From: Sodiomyces alkalinus F11
Lineage: Eukaryota; Ascomycota; Sordariomycetes; Glomerellales; Plectosphaerellaceae
Reading direction: 5' to 3'
Assembly: GCF_003711515.1 (NCBI RefSeq)
Contig: NW_021167085.1
Location: 1,905,691-1,969,690 of the forward strand
Length of the DNA: 64,000 bases
The position numbers and the translations under genes are program-made. Under the pieces are notes generated by a model, which saw nothing but the letters and a program-made list of their open reading frames with translations, was not told the origin of the DNA and did no database searches. Positions 24,523 through 36,800 of this stretch are shown in pieces. Numbering within the stretch: the first letter of the stretch is position 1; each line of letters starts with the position of its first letter.

Positions 24523-25260
24523 ATGTCCGAACTCAAGGCCGGCGATACTTTCCCTGAGGGGGTCACCTTCCAGTACATCCCCTACCAGCCCGACAATGCT
24601 GAGATTACCGCCTGTGGTATCCCTATCAACTATGATGCCAGCAAGGGTAAGTGAAAGTGATTTTTGCTCTTCACACATAGTCTCTCCGTTCCCTAATTAC
24701 ACACATCAACAACTCAAAACAACTTCCAAATTTATCCCTCAAAGCAGGGACATCCTACACGAAGTCCTCCCAAACCCTCTCAAATCTGCCAACCAAAGGC
24801 CTCCCCCCCCCTTCCCTCTGTCTTCCCCTGCCTTGTCTTGCTTCTCCACCAGACCAAAAACAACAGACCGAAAACTTCAGAATTCAAGAACAAGAAGGTC
24901 GTCGTCGTCTCCGTCCCAGGCGCCTTCACCCCGACGTGCCAAGTCTCGCATCTGACCTCCTACGTGGGCCGCGCCGGCGAACTCAAGGCCAAGGACGTCG
25001 ACCAGGTCGTCTTCATCGCCTACAACGACGCCTTCGTCATGAGCGCCTGGGGCAAGGCCAACGGTATCAAGGGCGACTTCATCATCTTTGCCTCCGACGC
25101 CGGCGCCAAGTTCTCTTCCTCCATCGGCTGGGTCATGGGCGAGCGCACAGGTCGCTACGCCCTCGTTGTCGACCACGGCAAGGTCGTCTACGCCGCCCAG
25201 GATACCCAGAAGGGAAGCATTGAGTTTTCTGGCGCCGATGCTGTCCTGGCGAAGCTCTGA
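24523..25260 (+). CDS. PMP20/Asp f 3-type thiol peroxiredoxin
   Basis: Predicted 167 residues from exons 24523-24646 and 24881-25260 with a 234-nt intron (donor GTAAGT). It reduces hydroperoxides using thioredoxin or glutathione. The peroxidatic cysteine is Cys61 in PGAFTPTC, and a second cysteine is at position 31 (ITACGIP), the same spacing as in Asp f 3-type proteins of this family. The conserved [15 protein letters not shown] segment follows. The C-terminus is AKL, a peroxisomal targeting signal type 1, so at least part of the protein should be peroxisomal. The start at 24523 is supported by the conserved [16 protein letters not shown] opening and a CT-rich leader. Members of this family are known fungal allergens and stress proteins. 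Confidence 0.95.
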
Positions 25261-25998
25261 GGTGGTGGGGACTTGACTTTGGTCTTTTCGGGTTTTCCCT
25301 GTGCTTATTTCGTTGTCCTCGCAAAACTGATGCAAGAGACTGGGCACTTATGCCAACGTTAGAAAGGGGATGATCCTGGCTGGCGGTAGATACATAAAAC
25401 TAGATGCCTTGCCGTATGTTCTTCCACCCTCGTGAAAAGGAGAAGCTGTCCCCGGGTGTCTGGCATGTGGATTGGATTTACAAGTTCGATCGCTTCCAAC
25501 CCGGGGGAACACACATAAATTATGGATCGCATTTCACAACGCTCGTCGCAAGTTCTTCACTGTCGAAACAAACGCCCCCCATAGGTTTTTTTTTTTCCTT
25601 TTCTTCTTCTTTTCATCTTGACTATCCCGTAGGACTTTCCATGACATTCCCTGCTACCGAGATGTGTAGTGTAGAGAACCAGTCGTGTAAGACACAAAAG
25701 AAACCTCGACTCCAGCCTTTCGTCAAGCTTCCTTCCCCACGGGAGGAACAAATGTAGGAGGTGAGGACGTCTCTATTTTGTATGACTTGAGATAATCCTC
25801 CCTTTTCTTCCCTTGGTTTTTGTTTTGACTCTCCACTCCTCCCTCCCGTTCCGCTGTCCCTGACCGTCGAAGATTTCGCGCCTGAGGGGAACAAGGAAAA
25901 CGAAAAAATAGAACCCGACACCCCTCCCCAACGCCGGAACGGAGGGGGAAAAAAAGATATCAAGTCATGCCCGCGGAAATGGTTGGGAAACTTTTTTT
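25261..25998. other. convergent 3' intergenic region
   Basis: Between the peroxiredoxin and eL24 genes, which point toward each other. It contains short poly-T and poly-A tracts but no gene that I can support. Confidence 0.5.
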
Positions 25999-26861
25999 TT
26001 AACGGGTCCTGGCCTGAACCTTGGGTGCCGCACCCTTGGATCCCTGCTTGCTGGCGATCCGGGCAGTCTGGCCCTTACCCGCCGCGGCGAGCTTGGCCTT
26101 CTCGGCCTTCTTCGCGCTGGCATCCGCCGCCTTCTTCTCCTTGCCCTCCTGGATGGCAGCAGCGCGGGCCGCCGAGCGGGCCTCCGGACGCTGGTTGCGC
26201 CTCTCCTTGATCACATCGAGGGAAGCACCGACGATGGCACGCTGCGCCTTGACGGTTCTCCGGGTGCGCTTCTTGGCAACTTCCTGTAGTGGGTGTCAGC
26301 GGGATTATGCTGACCACCATGCTCCCATATCACATTGGGCTAGCAGTCTTGGCCCGTCCCCCTTTGCCCTAATCCCAGAAAGAGTCCTCCTCTTTATGTA
26401 AAAACACGCGGGGTGTGGGATCGCCAGAACTGTTTTCTTCAACTCCGCGGCTTGCTTCGAAGGCGGGGTTGCGCAAAGAAAAGCATAGGGCTGAATCGTA
26501 CCTCGGAGATACCCTTGCGGTGTTGGCGGCGGTAGAGAACAGTCCAGGCAATGCGGCGGGGGTTCTTGCGCTGGAGGAAGAGGGACTGCGACTTGCTGTT
26601 CTGGAATCGGAAGATCTTGCTGTCGCCACGGACGTAGAGCTTACCCTACACGTTCGATAAACTCGTCAGTTTCCAAGCTCTCGTTCAATATAGCGACCTT
26701 TTCCTCCCTCCTTCTCATCCAAAAAAAATCCAATCCATCCATGTCGTCATCACTATCAAACTGCCGGCATATCCGAGGAGAGGGGGGGCGGTAATGATCG
26801 GGAGTCGTACCTTGCCAGGGTAGATTCTCTGGCCCGAGAAGGAGTCGTCGTACGTGCGCAT
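25999..26861 (-). CDS. RPL24: 60S ribosomal protein eL24
   Basis: Predicted 159 residues from exons 26861-26811, 26645-26502 and 26283-25999; introns are 165 and 218 nt and all phase 0. The sequence opens [17 protein letters not shown] and continues [18 protein letters not shown], then [20 protein letters not shown] and [20 protein letters not shown], the defining blocks of eL24. The C-terminal third is a Lys/Ala-rich extension typical of fungal eL24. The protein sits on the large subunit near the subunit interface. I checked the second intron for a C/D-box snoRNA (TGATGA on the coding strand) and saw none. Confidence 0.96.
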
Positions 26862-27329
26862 CTTGATAGGGAACTCGAGAGTCAGTAGGGACTTAATGTG
26901 AGGAGATGCGAAATCAACGGAAGACTTGGCTCTGGGATGTGTGCGTTTTCCGACTAGACAGAGGAGGTATTTCTAGTCCCCAGTCACGACGTAAAACAAA
27001 ACCCAGTGATGGATGGACAATTTCCTTTGCGCAATACGTACTTTGGCGGTGTTTGGCGAACGCTTGACTTGTTGGCTGGTCGGTGATGAGGTCGAAAGAG
27101 TACGCCTCTCGAAGTCCCAATTCAATTTTCGCCGAACTACCTGTGTCGATGGTGGTGGGCGACAACCCATGCCCTGCCCCACCCCCCCTTCGCTTAAAGT
27201 CACGTGTGTGGCTGTGTTCCTTGCCTAGTCCCAACCCGTTGTGGCTTGATGCTTTAATCACCGACCCTACCTCCTCCGTAATTTCAGGAGGGCTTTTCCT
27301 GCGTTCCACCCGCATGGAAAACCCCTACC
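26862..27329. other. divergent promoter of RPL24 and TAD1
   Basis: 468 bp between two divergent starts. It must serve a very highly expressed ribosomal gene on one side and a tRNA-editing gene on the other. No additional gene seen. Confidence 0.55.
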
Positions 27330-28796
27330 ATGATATTCGACCCCGACTCCATTGCGTCAATCGTTCATCAGCATTTTCGGGACCTTCCTTCCAAGCGGAA
27401 GCCCCAGGTCAGAGATAATGGCATTCATGAATGGGTGCCGCTGAGCGGTTTCGTTGCTGAGCATTCAGGGGGCTTAAGTTGTCTTGCTGTTGCGTGAGTT
27501 CTCTCTCTCGTCAGGGCTAAAGCGAAGGTCATGGTTGATTATCCGTCCAGACTCAGGAGAAGTATGTAGTCTTCTGGTCGGAATGGGGCAGACGTCGAAT
27601 AGAAGCCTTTGATCCGTTCAATGTCAATCGCATTCAATTGACGGGGGGCTGTAGTTTCTGTAAAGACGACTGACTAGGGAACCAGAACCGGGATGAAATG
27701 TCTTCCATCCGCAAAAGTCCCTCAAGCTAACGGAAATGTACTTCACGACTGGCACGCAGAGATCCTGGCCCTCAGGGCCCTCAATCAATTTTTCCTCACT
27801 GAGTGTCGCCATCTTCTGGACAACGGCGGTGAACAAACTGATATCATCCGCCGTCGGCCACAACAGGAGCGAAATTTTGCTTCCCAGCACAGGGATACCT
27901 GGCAGGCCCAGCCTTTCGCTATCCGGGATGACGTTCGCTTGCACATGTACTGCTCGGAAGCGCCTTGTGGCGATGCCAGTATGGAGCTGACCATGGCAGA
28001 CCAAGAGGACGCCTCACCATGGGAGATGCTACCGCCTCTGACTGCGACCAATGGGGCGCCCGAGGGTCATGGTGGCAGTGACCACCGGAATGGTGACACT
28101 GTTCTGCTCGGCCGGGGATATTTCTCCCAACTGGGCGTCGTACGCCGGAAGCCCGCTAGGGCAGACGCACCCCCTACTGCGTCTAAATCGTGCTCCGACA
28201 AGCTGGCCCTGCGACAATGCACGTCCGTATTGTCGTCGCTGACGTCGCTGCTTATTCACCCTGGAAACGCATACATCCGCTGCCTAATCGTGGCCGAGTC
28301 ACAGTACACGCCCGCGGGGTTCGAGCGCTCGTTCTCTGCCAAAGGACGAATGAGTAGTCTTGAGGGAAGGACGTGGCATGGTGGATATGCCTTCGTGCCG
28401 TTCCAAGTCGCTACCACCAGACGAGAATTCGACTTCTCAAAACGCAGCGTGAGACAGCAATCAGAGCGGATAGCGGCGAGTAACTTGGCGGTTGCTTGGA
28501 ATCCCAGGCTCGAGGAGGGACTTATAGGGGGTGTACTGCAAGGGAGGAAAGCTTTCGACAGCAAAGGGGCGAGTCAGGTTTCGAGGAGGAAGATGTGGGC
28601 TCTCGCTCGGGAGATATCTGCTATCTTGGCAGACGATCACAGTCCAATATGCAGCAAGCTCTCGGCAGATAGCTACGACGCCGTCAAGACGGGAGAGTGT
28701 TCGCAAGCTCGAAGGGCAGTCTTGGAAGACGCCAAACGGGAGGCCTTGGCCAGTTGGGTGCCCAATGTTCGTGATGAAAACTGGTCTATAGGGTAG
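27330..28796 (+). CDS. TAD1: tRNA-specific adenosine deaminase 1 (ADAT1/Tad1)
   Basis: Predicted 424 residues from exons 27330-27493 and 27686-28796, with a 192-nt intron (donor GTGAGT, acceptor ACCAG). The splice gives LSCLAVATGMKCLPSAK in phase. The ADAR-type deaminase core is clear: HAE at residues 78-80 supplies one zinc ligand and the catalytic glutamate, SEAPCGDASM carries the second zinc cysteine, and CSDKLALRQC the third zinc ligand region. In yeast, Tad1 converts A37 of tRNA-Ala to inosine. The N-terminus (RDNGIHEWVPLSGFVAEH) also fits the family. The segment between PCG and CSDK is longer than in yeast. Confidence 0.92.
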
Positions 28797-29163
28797 CTTC
28801 GGATAGGAGGACTTCGCTCCCAGTGGCATACCAAGAATCAACTCTAGTCGGATGACTTCTTCCGTCCGAGCTGATAGATTCCTTCCTGCCCATCTTGTTG
28901 CTGCATCAGCTCGGCTACGCTGTTAGGACCACGCAGTGATGCCATCACATCCATCACCATTTAGAAATCTCCCAGGAAGTCACTCAGGTTGTTGCAAAGA
29001 GGTGCATTCGTGATGCCAGGTTCATATTCTTAGGGATGTACCTTTTCCCCAAATTCCGGTAAAACCGAGATGCCTAGACCCAATTTTTCCTTTCCCTTTT
29101 GCCGCCATCGCCAGGTTCATATGCATCATGGATCCTCAGACGGCTTTGATCCGTTCCCGTTGC
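28797..29163. other. convergent 3' intergenic region
   Basis: Short spacer between TAD1 and the NAC-beta gene; nothing further seen. Confidence 0.5.
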
Positions 29164-29873
29164 TTACTCGACCTTGCTCTCGAAGTTCTCGCCCTCTACA
29201 AGGTCAGGGATCTCGTCATCATCTCCCTCCTTCTCAGTCTTCTGGAGGTTCTGGTAGCTCTCGGCAAGCTTGCGGAGAGAGGCCAGCGAGTCGGGGCCAA
29301 GCTGGTTGAGGATACCGGGGACGAGCTCGGTAAGTTCCTTATCCTCGCCATTGCCGTAGATAGCGAAGGTGTTGGCGGGGACGGCGGCGTGAACTAGTAG
29401 CGAAAGCTCCTGTCAGAAATCGTTCCCACATGGATGTTCAATATCCCGTTCGTTCTCGCCTCCGACACATACCCTTGGGGGCAGCAAAGTGGATAACGTT
29501 GCCGTCCGACTTGAACATGTTGACCTCCTCAATGGCCTGGATGGGCTGGACGTTCAGCTTCTTCAGGGACGCCTGAAGCTTCTTGTCGTCGGCGCCGGAC
29601 CTAACGGGAGCCCGCTTCTGCTTCCTCCGCGGGGTGCCCTTGCCACTATCACAAAGTCAGTATCCAGGCCAGATATGTCGTGATCGTATTCTCTGTCGTC
29701 CTAGGCATGGTAGAAGGACTCGCGAACAAAGGACGTCATTTAATGAACCCAGACATACCCTGAGGGGTCAAATGTCAGCCACACCCGTCATACATCGAAC
29801 TACCAAATATTCAGCACATACCAACGCGCGCAACGGCACCAAGCTTCTTAAGACGCTCTTGAACGTCGGCCAT
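29164..29873 (-). CDS. EGD1: nascent polypeptide-associated complex subunit beta
   Basis: Predicted 151 residues. Exons are 29873-29822, a single base at 29759, 29645-29473 and 29393-29164. Blocks typical of NAC-beta are [69 protein letters not shown] and [20 protein letters not shown]. The complex binds nascent chains at the ribosome exit tunnel. The one-base exon is inferred: the first intron (62 nt, GTATGT, CTGAC, CTCAG) and the second (113 nt, GTATGT, CTGAC, GATAG) both look ideal and are separated by one G, which is exactly what restores RVGGKGTP. A single 172-nt intron from a weak GTGCTG donor is the main alternative and would give RVGIGKGTP. The gene is certain; this junction is not. 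Confidence 0.93.
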
Positions 29874-30715
29874 GTTGCTCTGACTGTTCGATGGGCCAAA
29901 AAAATTGTCTACCGAGGGATGATGGGATTCGGTGTTCGGAAGGCGGTGGTTCTACTCGTACAATCGCGTTAGTAATGGCAGGGAACGCAAAATTCACGGA
30001 GAGACGACCGCCAGTGCATAAATTAAAAGATATTCGTTAAAACTGCAATTTGAACTTACCTTGATTCGTTCGTCGTCCGCTTAACGTCGTGAGGCTGCGC
30101 GGCGTGGTGGTGATGACTATTGGAGAAAGATGGTTTTGTGCGTTGCCAAGACTTTTCGCTTGCGGAATTAGTAATATCCGTATCAGCCCCTCATTGTGAG
30201 GTGGCTTCACCGAGTCTCACCGGTTCTCACCCATACCTTAATCTACTTGGTACCACTAATATCTTAGGAACGATCGTTTTAGGCTTCCATTCCTGCTCTA
30301 TCTTGGTGTCTATAGTAGCATACCTTAAGGTAAGGTAGTGTAGCAATACCTTGATGTCTCTTAGTATTCACCTACGACAGAGTTCTTCTAAGAAGCCTAT
30401 TTTCTAGTCCGCTAGGCTTTGAGTTGTGTTCCGATAGATTTTCAGTCTGGCATGCAAAGGCCAGAGGCTTATGCCAGAGGTACGATTCTGACCAACATGA
30501 AGTCACAGATGCCACTCTCTTTGAGCTATTAACGCGCATTGAACATAGCAGTTTTGTAAAGAAATACTTTCTCTCTGCTTAGGCCTGACCCTTGGGTTTT
30601 CCTACTCATGATACCCAATTCAAAACGCCTCGTTTCCCGGAGTCAACATATTGTGCCTAGTACAGCATTGTACACGTGTATGTTTTACATGGAGCGGTTG
30701 GAGGGAGCCTGCTCC
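29874..30715. other. NAC-beta promoter and Cbp4 3' flank
   Basis: No gene seen. It includes a TACCTTAAGGTAAGGTA tract at 30320-30338. Confidence 0.5.
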
Positions 30716-31205
30716 CTACTTGGTCGTAAGACCGGCCTCACGTTTCATGGCTTCTTGTTGTAGCTTGAGCTCCTGGGCCTTCTTTTCGTGTTCCGATATT
30801 GCCGCCTCTTGTTTCGACTTGATGTCCTCATCCCAAACAGTCCAGACTAAACAGGTGGTTAGCCGAAAATCGATTACCGCAGTACAGAGGGGAGCGATGG
30901 CTGAGCATTTACTTGGCTTGTTCGACTTGGAGTGTTCCTTCAGTTTCTTGACGTACTGGTCGAAGTCGGCTTGAATTTGTTCCCGATTGGCGAGACTCCG
31001 TTTCTGTAGGTCGGGGTTGTACCTCTTGAATAGCTCTTCTTCGGTGGGAGTAAGCCACATCGTCAAGGCCGGGCCGCCGATAACCACGACTCCTCCCCTG
31101 TACAAGGGCTTGGTAAGCGAAGTGCTCGATGGCGCTGAAGCGGAACGGGGGAACCTACGTGACGAGCATCTTGGACCATAGCCTCCAATTTACTGGCTTC
31201 CCCAT
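30716..31205 (-). CDS. CBP4: cytochrome bc1 assembly factor Cbp4
   Basis: Predicted 120 residues from exons 31205-31159, 31097-30913 and 30846-30716, with introns of 61 and 66 nt. The protein opens MGKPVNWRLWSKMLVTGG, has one hydrophobic membrane segment ending IGGPALTMW, then the family block LTPTEEELFKRYNPDLQKRS and a charged coiled-coil tail. Cbp4 is an inner-membrane protein that acts with Cbp3-Cbp6 on newly made cytochrome b during complex III assembly. The second splice restores SNKPIWTVWDEDI, which matches the family pattern NKPIW. The short first exon and last exon were found from splice signals and family resemblance. Confidence 0.9.
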
Positions 31206-33849
31206 ATTGGCGGATTGCTGTCGAGGACAGAACAGCCAGGCGGAGAGCACTTGAATGGTGTAGCCGAAAGAACTGCAGCGGAATACCTAAACCTTGGGCT
31301 TCGCGCTAGGTACCTCATGTATCGTGCCATGACGCTACCATACCTTGAGGTAGGTATGGAGTCAAGATGGAAGGCGGTGAGCTTATTTGCCAAGCCAAGC
31401 GATGGGTGATGTTGATTACTCAGCAGATTGATCAGGCACGTCCCGGCTCAACACAACATAGGAAGAATAGGTAGGTATTGTAAGAAAACCGCATGTTTTT
31501 CGTACAAGAAAAGAAGCTCTTCTGCTTGAAATCAATCATATAGCTTGGTACCCCAACCGTAACCTCCCTGACGAGCGACTCCATCATCGTTAAGACACTT
31601 CCCAGCTGTGAGTTTGTTTGGACACAGCCTGAAATGAATGCGAATGCCGCCCTATCTGAATTCCTTCGACCCAAAGGCATAAAATGGAGGCCATGGTCTT
31701 CCCTACATCGAGGTTACCGTCTTTTACGGCCTCCAGAGATCCCAGATGAAGCTGGGAGTCTCGCCAGGGGCTGTTTCGTACGTGTACTGAGCAGGTTACA
31801 TCTCGCTGTCATTCACGGGAGGCGTATAAGGTACGAAGACGAGACAAATCGGGCTGATTCCCCCGTGCCTACTCGTCCCTCGTCTGATAGTTGGGAGACC
31901 TTGGCCTGTCCTCTCTAAAGTAAGGTGCTCTGAAATTACTCCGTACATACAACGCATCGATCGCTCGCTTGGCTGTTCGCTGTCCATGGTCCGCTATTGT
32001 CGGCATTTGAATGACAGATTTGAGCAAAGCTCAGTGGTCCAATGACATGCTGGAGGGGTTTCAAGGTTGACGCTGGTGGTACCATGCACCATGCATGATG
32101 TCGGATCGACAGGGCCCGTACCAGGATGTGGCAGGCTCTTCCCGCCGTCTGGGACACAACATGTTTCTGGGCATGGCACTTTTTCCAGATGCTGTTGGCC
32201 TCCTGGTTTTGGTTCCTTCCGAAGTCATCCGGGAGGCTTTGTCTTCTGGGAGTTCCGTGGGATTTATGTGCTATATTTCTCCAACCGGAGGAACAGCAAT
32301 TGATCGGCAACGCGATGTTGTTGGATGTGCTGCTCAGATGGTATTTATCACTGCACGTACTCCACATCTCCGTCCTTATTTTTTGTTCTTTTTGTTGGGG
32401 TTTGAATGATGGATTTCCCCCCCCAATAAACTTCGTGACTACTACGTAACGAATTGAGCGGTTGTTGTTTTATTTTGGTGGAACACCACTGAATGAGCTG
32501 GTTGTCCCAAACTGTCAGTTCCCCGAACCTCTTCAAGCAGTCAGCTCCGCCATTTAGCGCCGTATTTCAACTGTTGTGGGCGTTTACAGTACCCGTCACT
32601 AAGTGGGACTATGGGATAGGGCGAAGGGCTAGGACTCAGGAGAGGAGGGATGGAAGCTACCTTTTACCAAGGACGGATACTCCTGCCATTCGTCATGCCC
32701 CTTTCACGGCTAGCGGCTGCGAGTCACCGTGGGAGGCCTACGGAGTACCTAAGCAAATCATGGCTGCACCCTGCCCTCCGGCTCCAGTAACCGACGACCT
32801 GTGAGTTTTTAGTTCGCTTTAGAAGACCCACATTCTTCAGGCCATTGTTCGCTATTCGTTGTTCTACCCCTTCCCGCTATGTACAACTTTATGCCCCATA
32901 CATACCCCTGTGACCCTCCCCCTTCCACTCTTTTCTTTCGCCGCCCCCCTTTCCCCCGCTCTTTCCGGTCTTCCGTCCATCGCCAGGGTCGCGCCGCAGG
33001 AACAGAGGTCAGAGGTCAGAAGAGGTCAGAGGCCAGAGGCCAGAGGTCAGCTGGACCAACGAAATCAGCTGCCAACATAATTTTACTGCCGGACCCTTAC
33101 AGAGAGTAATGCGTCCTGTCTTCAATTTCTCCCATCAGCCCGTATTTGGTGCCCCATAATCCATACTCCCTCTTTCTTCTACGGAGCACGATATTCTTTC
33201 AAGCGTTCTTCAACTCTAAATCGCATTAGTTGCGCCATACACGGCGGTGCAATCTCTGTTTTGCATATTCCTTCGAATTTCTACTCCTACGGATTCCACT
33301 TCTCTTTCGGGTCCACGACACTAATTCGCTGACCTAGACTCCATTACGGGCATACTCCCTGCTGACTGTCGTTCCTGTTCTTCCTCACGAGTATAATCAT
33401 ATACTTATACCGACGCACCTAAGCGAAATCACACGTGCCGCCACTTTGGCTGATTTAGCTGTCGCTAGCTACTTTTTCTCAGTCTAGTTTTGCTTCGCCA
33501 TTGCGTCTCTCGACGCCTTTCGACGCTTCGAACTCTCCTTACCCTGCCGTCGCAGTTCAGATACGCTGCCGACACTGTCCATCGACACAACCCGAGACCA
33601 CAAAGGCGCACAAAGGACCTCTCCCAACCGAACACCAACCCGCGATTTCAACCTCGATGCGACACTAGGAGCATTCCCGCGAGGTTGCTTTTTATTTTGA
33701 AGAGAACTGCGACTCTTGCTTAAGCTTACTTGCTCTTGCCTTGCAGCAGCCGTTCTCTCGGCCGTTTTCCTTTTCCTCCAATAGCCACAACGGCTGTTCG
33801 TACAGTGCGAGCCCAAATCGGCGGCCACGAGACGGGGGGCGGGTAAATA
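31206..33849. other. large divergent intergenic region
   Basis: About 2.6 kb between divergent CBP4 and the Skt5-like gene. I found no convincing gene. It contains an ACCTTGAGGTAGGTA tract near 31340-31356 and a degenerate AGAGGTC/AGAGGCC array at 33003-33049. From about 32850 onward the + strand is CT-rich, consistent with a long promoter and 5' UTR for the cell-wall gene. Confidence 0.5.
33003..33049 (+). repeat. short AGAGGTC/AGAGGCC tandem array
   Basis: About six near-copies of a 7-8 base unit (AGAGGTC or AGAGGCC) about 0.8 kb upstream of the Skt5-like start. Confidence 0.7.
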
Positions 33850-36800
33850 ATGGCGTACCAAGGCGGATATCCCTCACAACATGCCTACGGTCATGGCGGC
33901 GCCGGACCACGTCCGCCGCCTCCACGAGACCCGTACCAGCCTGGACCTCCTCGCCATGTCGAACCCCCGCAACAGCATTATGATCGCGGTTACCACGATG
34001 ATTACGACTATGATCATCATGATGGCTATGGCCAGGACTATGTCAGACAGCATCAGCACCAGGATCCAGGTTATGGACGGGGTCCTCCCCAAAACAACCA
34101 AGGTTATCCGCATACAGATCAATACGGGCCTGGACAAGGCAGAGGTGACAGGCCGCCGCCAATGGGAAGAGGGGGTCCTATGCCCCGGTCGATGACAGCC
34201 GACCCATCGCGCGGCGGCCCGTATCCGTCCCGAGGAGGTCATGCTGGACATAGAGGAGGCTATGCCAACCGTCCTCCGCCAGGAGGCCCAGTTAGGCCTG
34301 TCCAGTATGAGCGGTCCGCCAATTCAGACCCTCCGCGTAAGTGTCATTTGCCAGCTAATTGGTGTTCTTTCACACTAATGTTTTTTTCTTTCATACTGCT
34401 TTAGCTCACCGTCAGCGACCCATGGGGGAGGGCCCCAGGAGCCCCACGAGCCCGACAGGTTTTGGAGGCGCTTTCCCAACCTTCCCCGGACATCAGCGCC
34501 AAGCGGATTTCGATCACGAAAATCAGATGGTCAACCAAATGGCCGGTATGGACATCTCGCAGACAACTTCGACAGGCCATCACAGCGGAAGCGTGAACCC
34601 CCACAACATGCGTTCTGCTGCAGGTCCTTACGGTCGACCGCCTGTAGATCCTCGAGGACCTCCACCGCAGGGATCTCAGCAAGGCTATTTTGATCCACGC
34701 CCCGGCCCAGGTCCTCGTCCTGCTTACGGGGCGGAGTACCGTAGCGATGACGGATACGGACGCCCTCCGCCTAGGGATGACTTCGGGCCTCCTTCTCGGA
34801 GTATGACGATGCCGGTGAACGACCCCATGGCCCGGGGGCCGCCACAGCGCACAGGCACCATGCCCTTGAATGGACCCCATGTTACAGGTGGACTGCCACC
34901 CCGACCATCGACGTCGAACAGTCATCGCCCCCCGACACAGCGCGTGTCCCCCCTGAACCAAGGCACCCTGCCGACCCCTGCTGGAGGCTACACCGCTGCT
35001 GACTCAGAATATGAGAATGCCGATCAGGGATATTATGGAGGGGAAGCAGTCGGTGATGTTCTAGACGCTTATTATACGCCCGCACGCATGAGCAATCCCG
35101 AATATTCAAGGAACCCAGCATCCGCGAGTTCTGATGCACTTCAATATGACGGGCCATCCATGCATCGAGGTTCTCTCGGTCAACATTCAGGCCCTGCGGT
35201 TCCGGAAGAGCTGCGACCAGGACCTGAGCGTGTCTCCAATATGAGCCGTGCCAAGTCGCAACCCGACCTCAGGGAGCCGGAGACTGCCGTGTTCGAAATG
35301 GCTGGCGATGCGCCTCCTTTACCCCCAATGAACAACTCCTACGCGATGCACACTTTCGACCGTCACCCATCGCTTGGCAGTCAATCAGCGACAATGGCAC
35401 CGCGACCAGGCGTACCATCCAACCCATCACAGTCTCGAGGACCCGATTCCTTGCCCTCTCATCCTACGCCAATACGACCGGGTCACATGCCCAATTCTAT
35501 GGTGAATGTGCACGATCGCCCTGCCCCAGTGCGCAACTACAACGGGTCGAGCGGTGGCCCGCAGCAAGCTCAGCCTATACCACAGCAGCAGAAACCCCAT
35601 ACGCCCCAGTCAGCCCCTTCATCTGCACCAGCCACTGTTCCGGTGACACCCGAGGAGCTGGAACAGTTGCGCGTTCTCATCAAGAACAACCCGAATGACC
35701 AGGAATCCGCTTTGAGACTGGCGAAGAGACTTATCGAGGCTTCCGACGTCCTGGTCTCGCATTTGCCAGACCCGAAAAGCCGTGCCCGGGCCCGAGAACG
35801 GTACTTGGTGGACGCCAACAAGATACTGAAAAAGCTATCGAGTGCACAGAACGTAGAAGCGATGTTCGTCTACGCAGACTCTCTCGGCCGAGGGTTGTTC
35901 AGCCTCGAGCCCGAGAACAAAGAAGCATTCACCTTGTATCAGTCGGCGGCCAAGCTGGGCCATGCGGCTGCGGCCTACCGTACGGCAGTCTGCTGCGAGA
36001 TAGGGCACGAGGAAGGGGGCGGGACCAGGAAGGACCCGCTCAAAGCGATTCAGTGGTACAAGCGGGCAGCGACTCTCGGGGATACGCCGGCAATGTACAA
36101 GATGGGCATGATCCTCCTGAAAGGTCTCCTCGGCCAACCCAAGAACCCGCGTGAAGCCATAAGCTGGTTGAAACGGGCCGCCGAGAGAGCCGACCCAGAG
36201 AACCCACACGCTCTCCACGAACTGGGTATGTTGTACGAATCAGCCTCGCCGAACGACGTGATCATCAAGGATGAGGCGTATGCCTTTCAGCTGTTCAAGC
36301 AGGCTGCGGAGCTGGGCTACAAGTTCTCGCAATTCCGTCTCGGTTGCGCGTATGAGTATGGGTCGATGGGCTGCCCCATCGACCCCAGGCTGTCCATCAT
36401 GTGGTACTCAAAGGCGGCCACTCAGGAGGAGCACCAAGCCGAGCTGGCGCTCAGTGGCTGGTACTTGACGGGTGCAGAAGGCGTGCTCCAACAGAGCGAC
36501 ACGGAGGCGTATCTGTGGGCGCGCAAAGCAGCCATTGCCGGCCTCGCCAAGGCCGAGTATGCTATGGGCTACTTCACAGAGGTTGGCATCGGAACTTCCG
36601 TGAACTTGGAGGACGCGAAGCGGTGGTACTGGCGCGCGGCTGGCAAGTGGCCTCTTCCCCCCCCCCCCTGCGAGGCATATGGTGGCAACGTTGGTGTCGT
36701 GAAGATGGTGACTGACGGGAAAATATCAAAACCTACAGCCCAAGACTTCCCCAAGGCACGGGAGCGACTAGAAGATCTCAAGCGAACAAGCAAAACGGCG

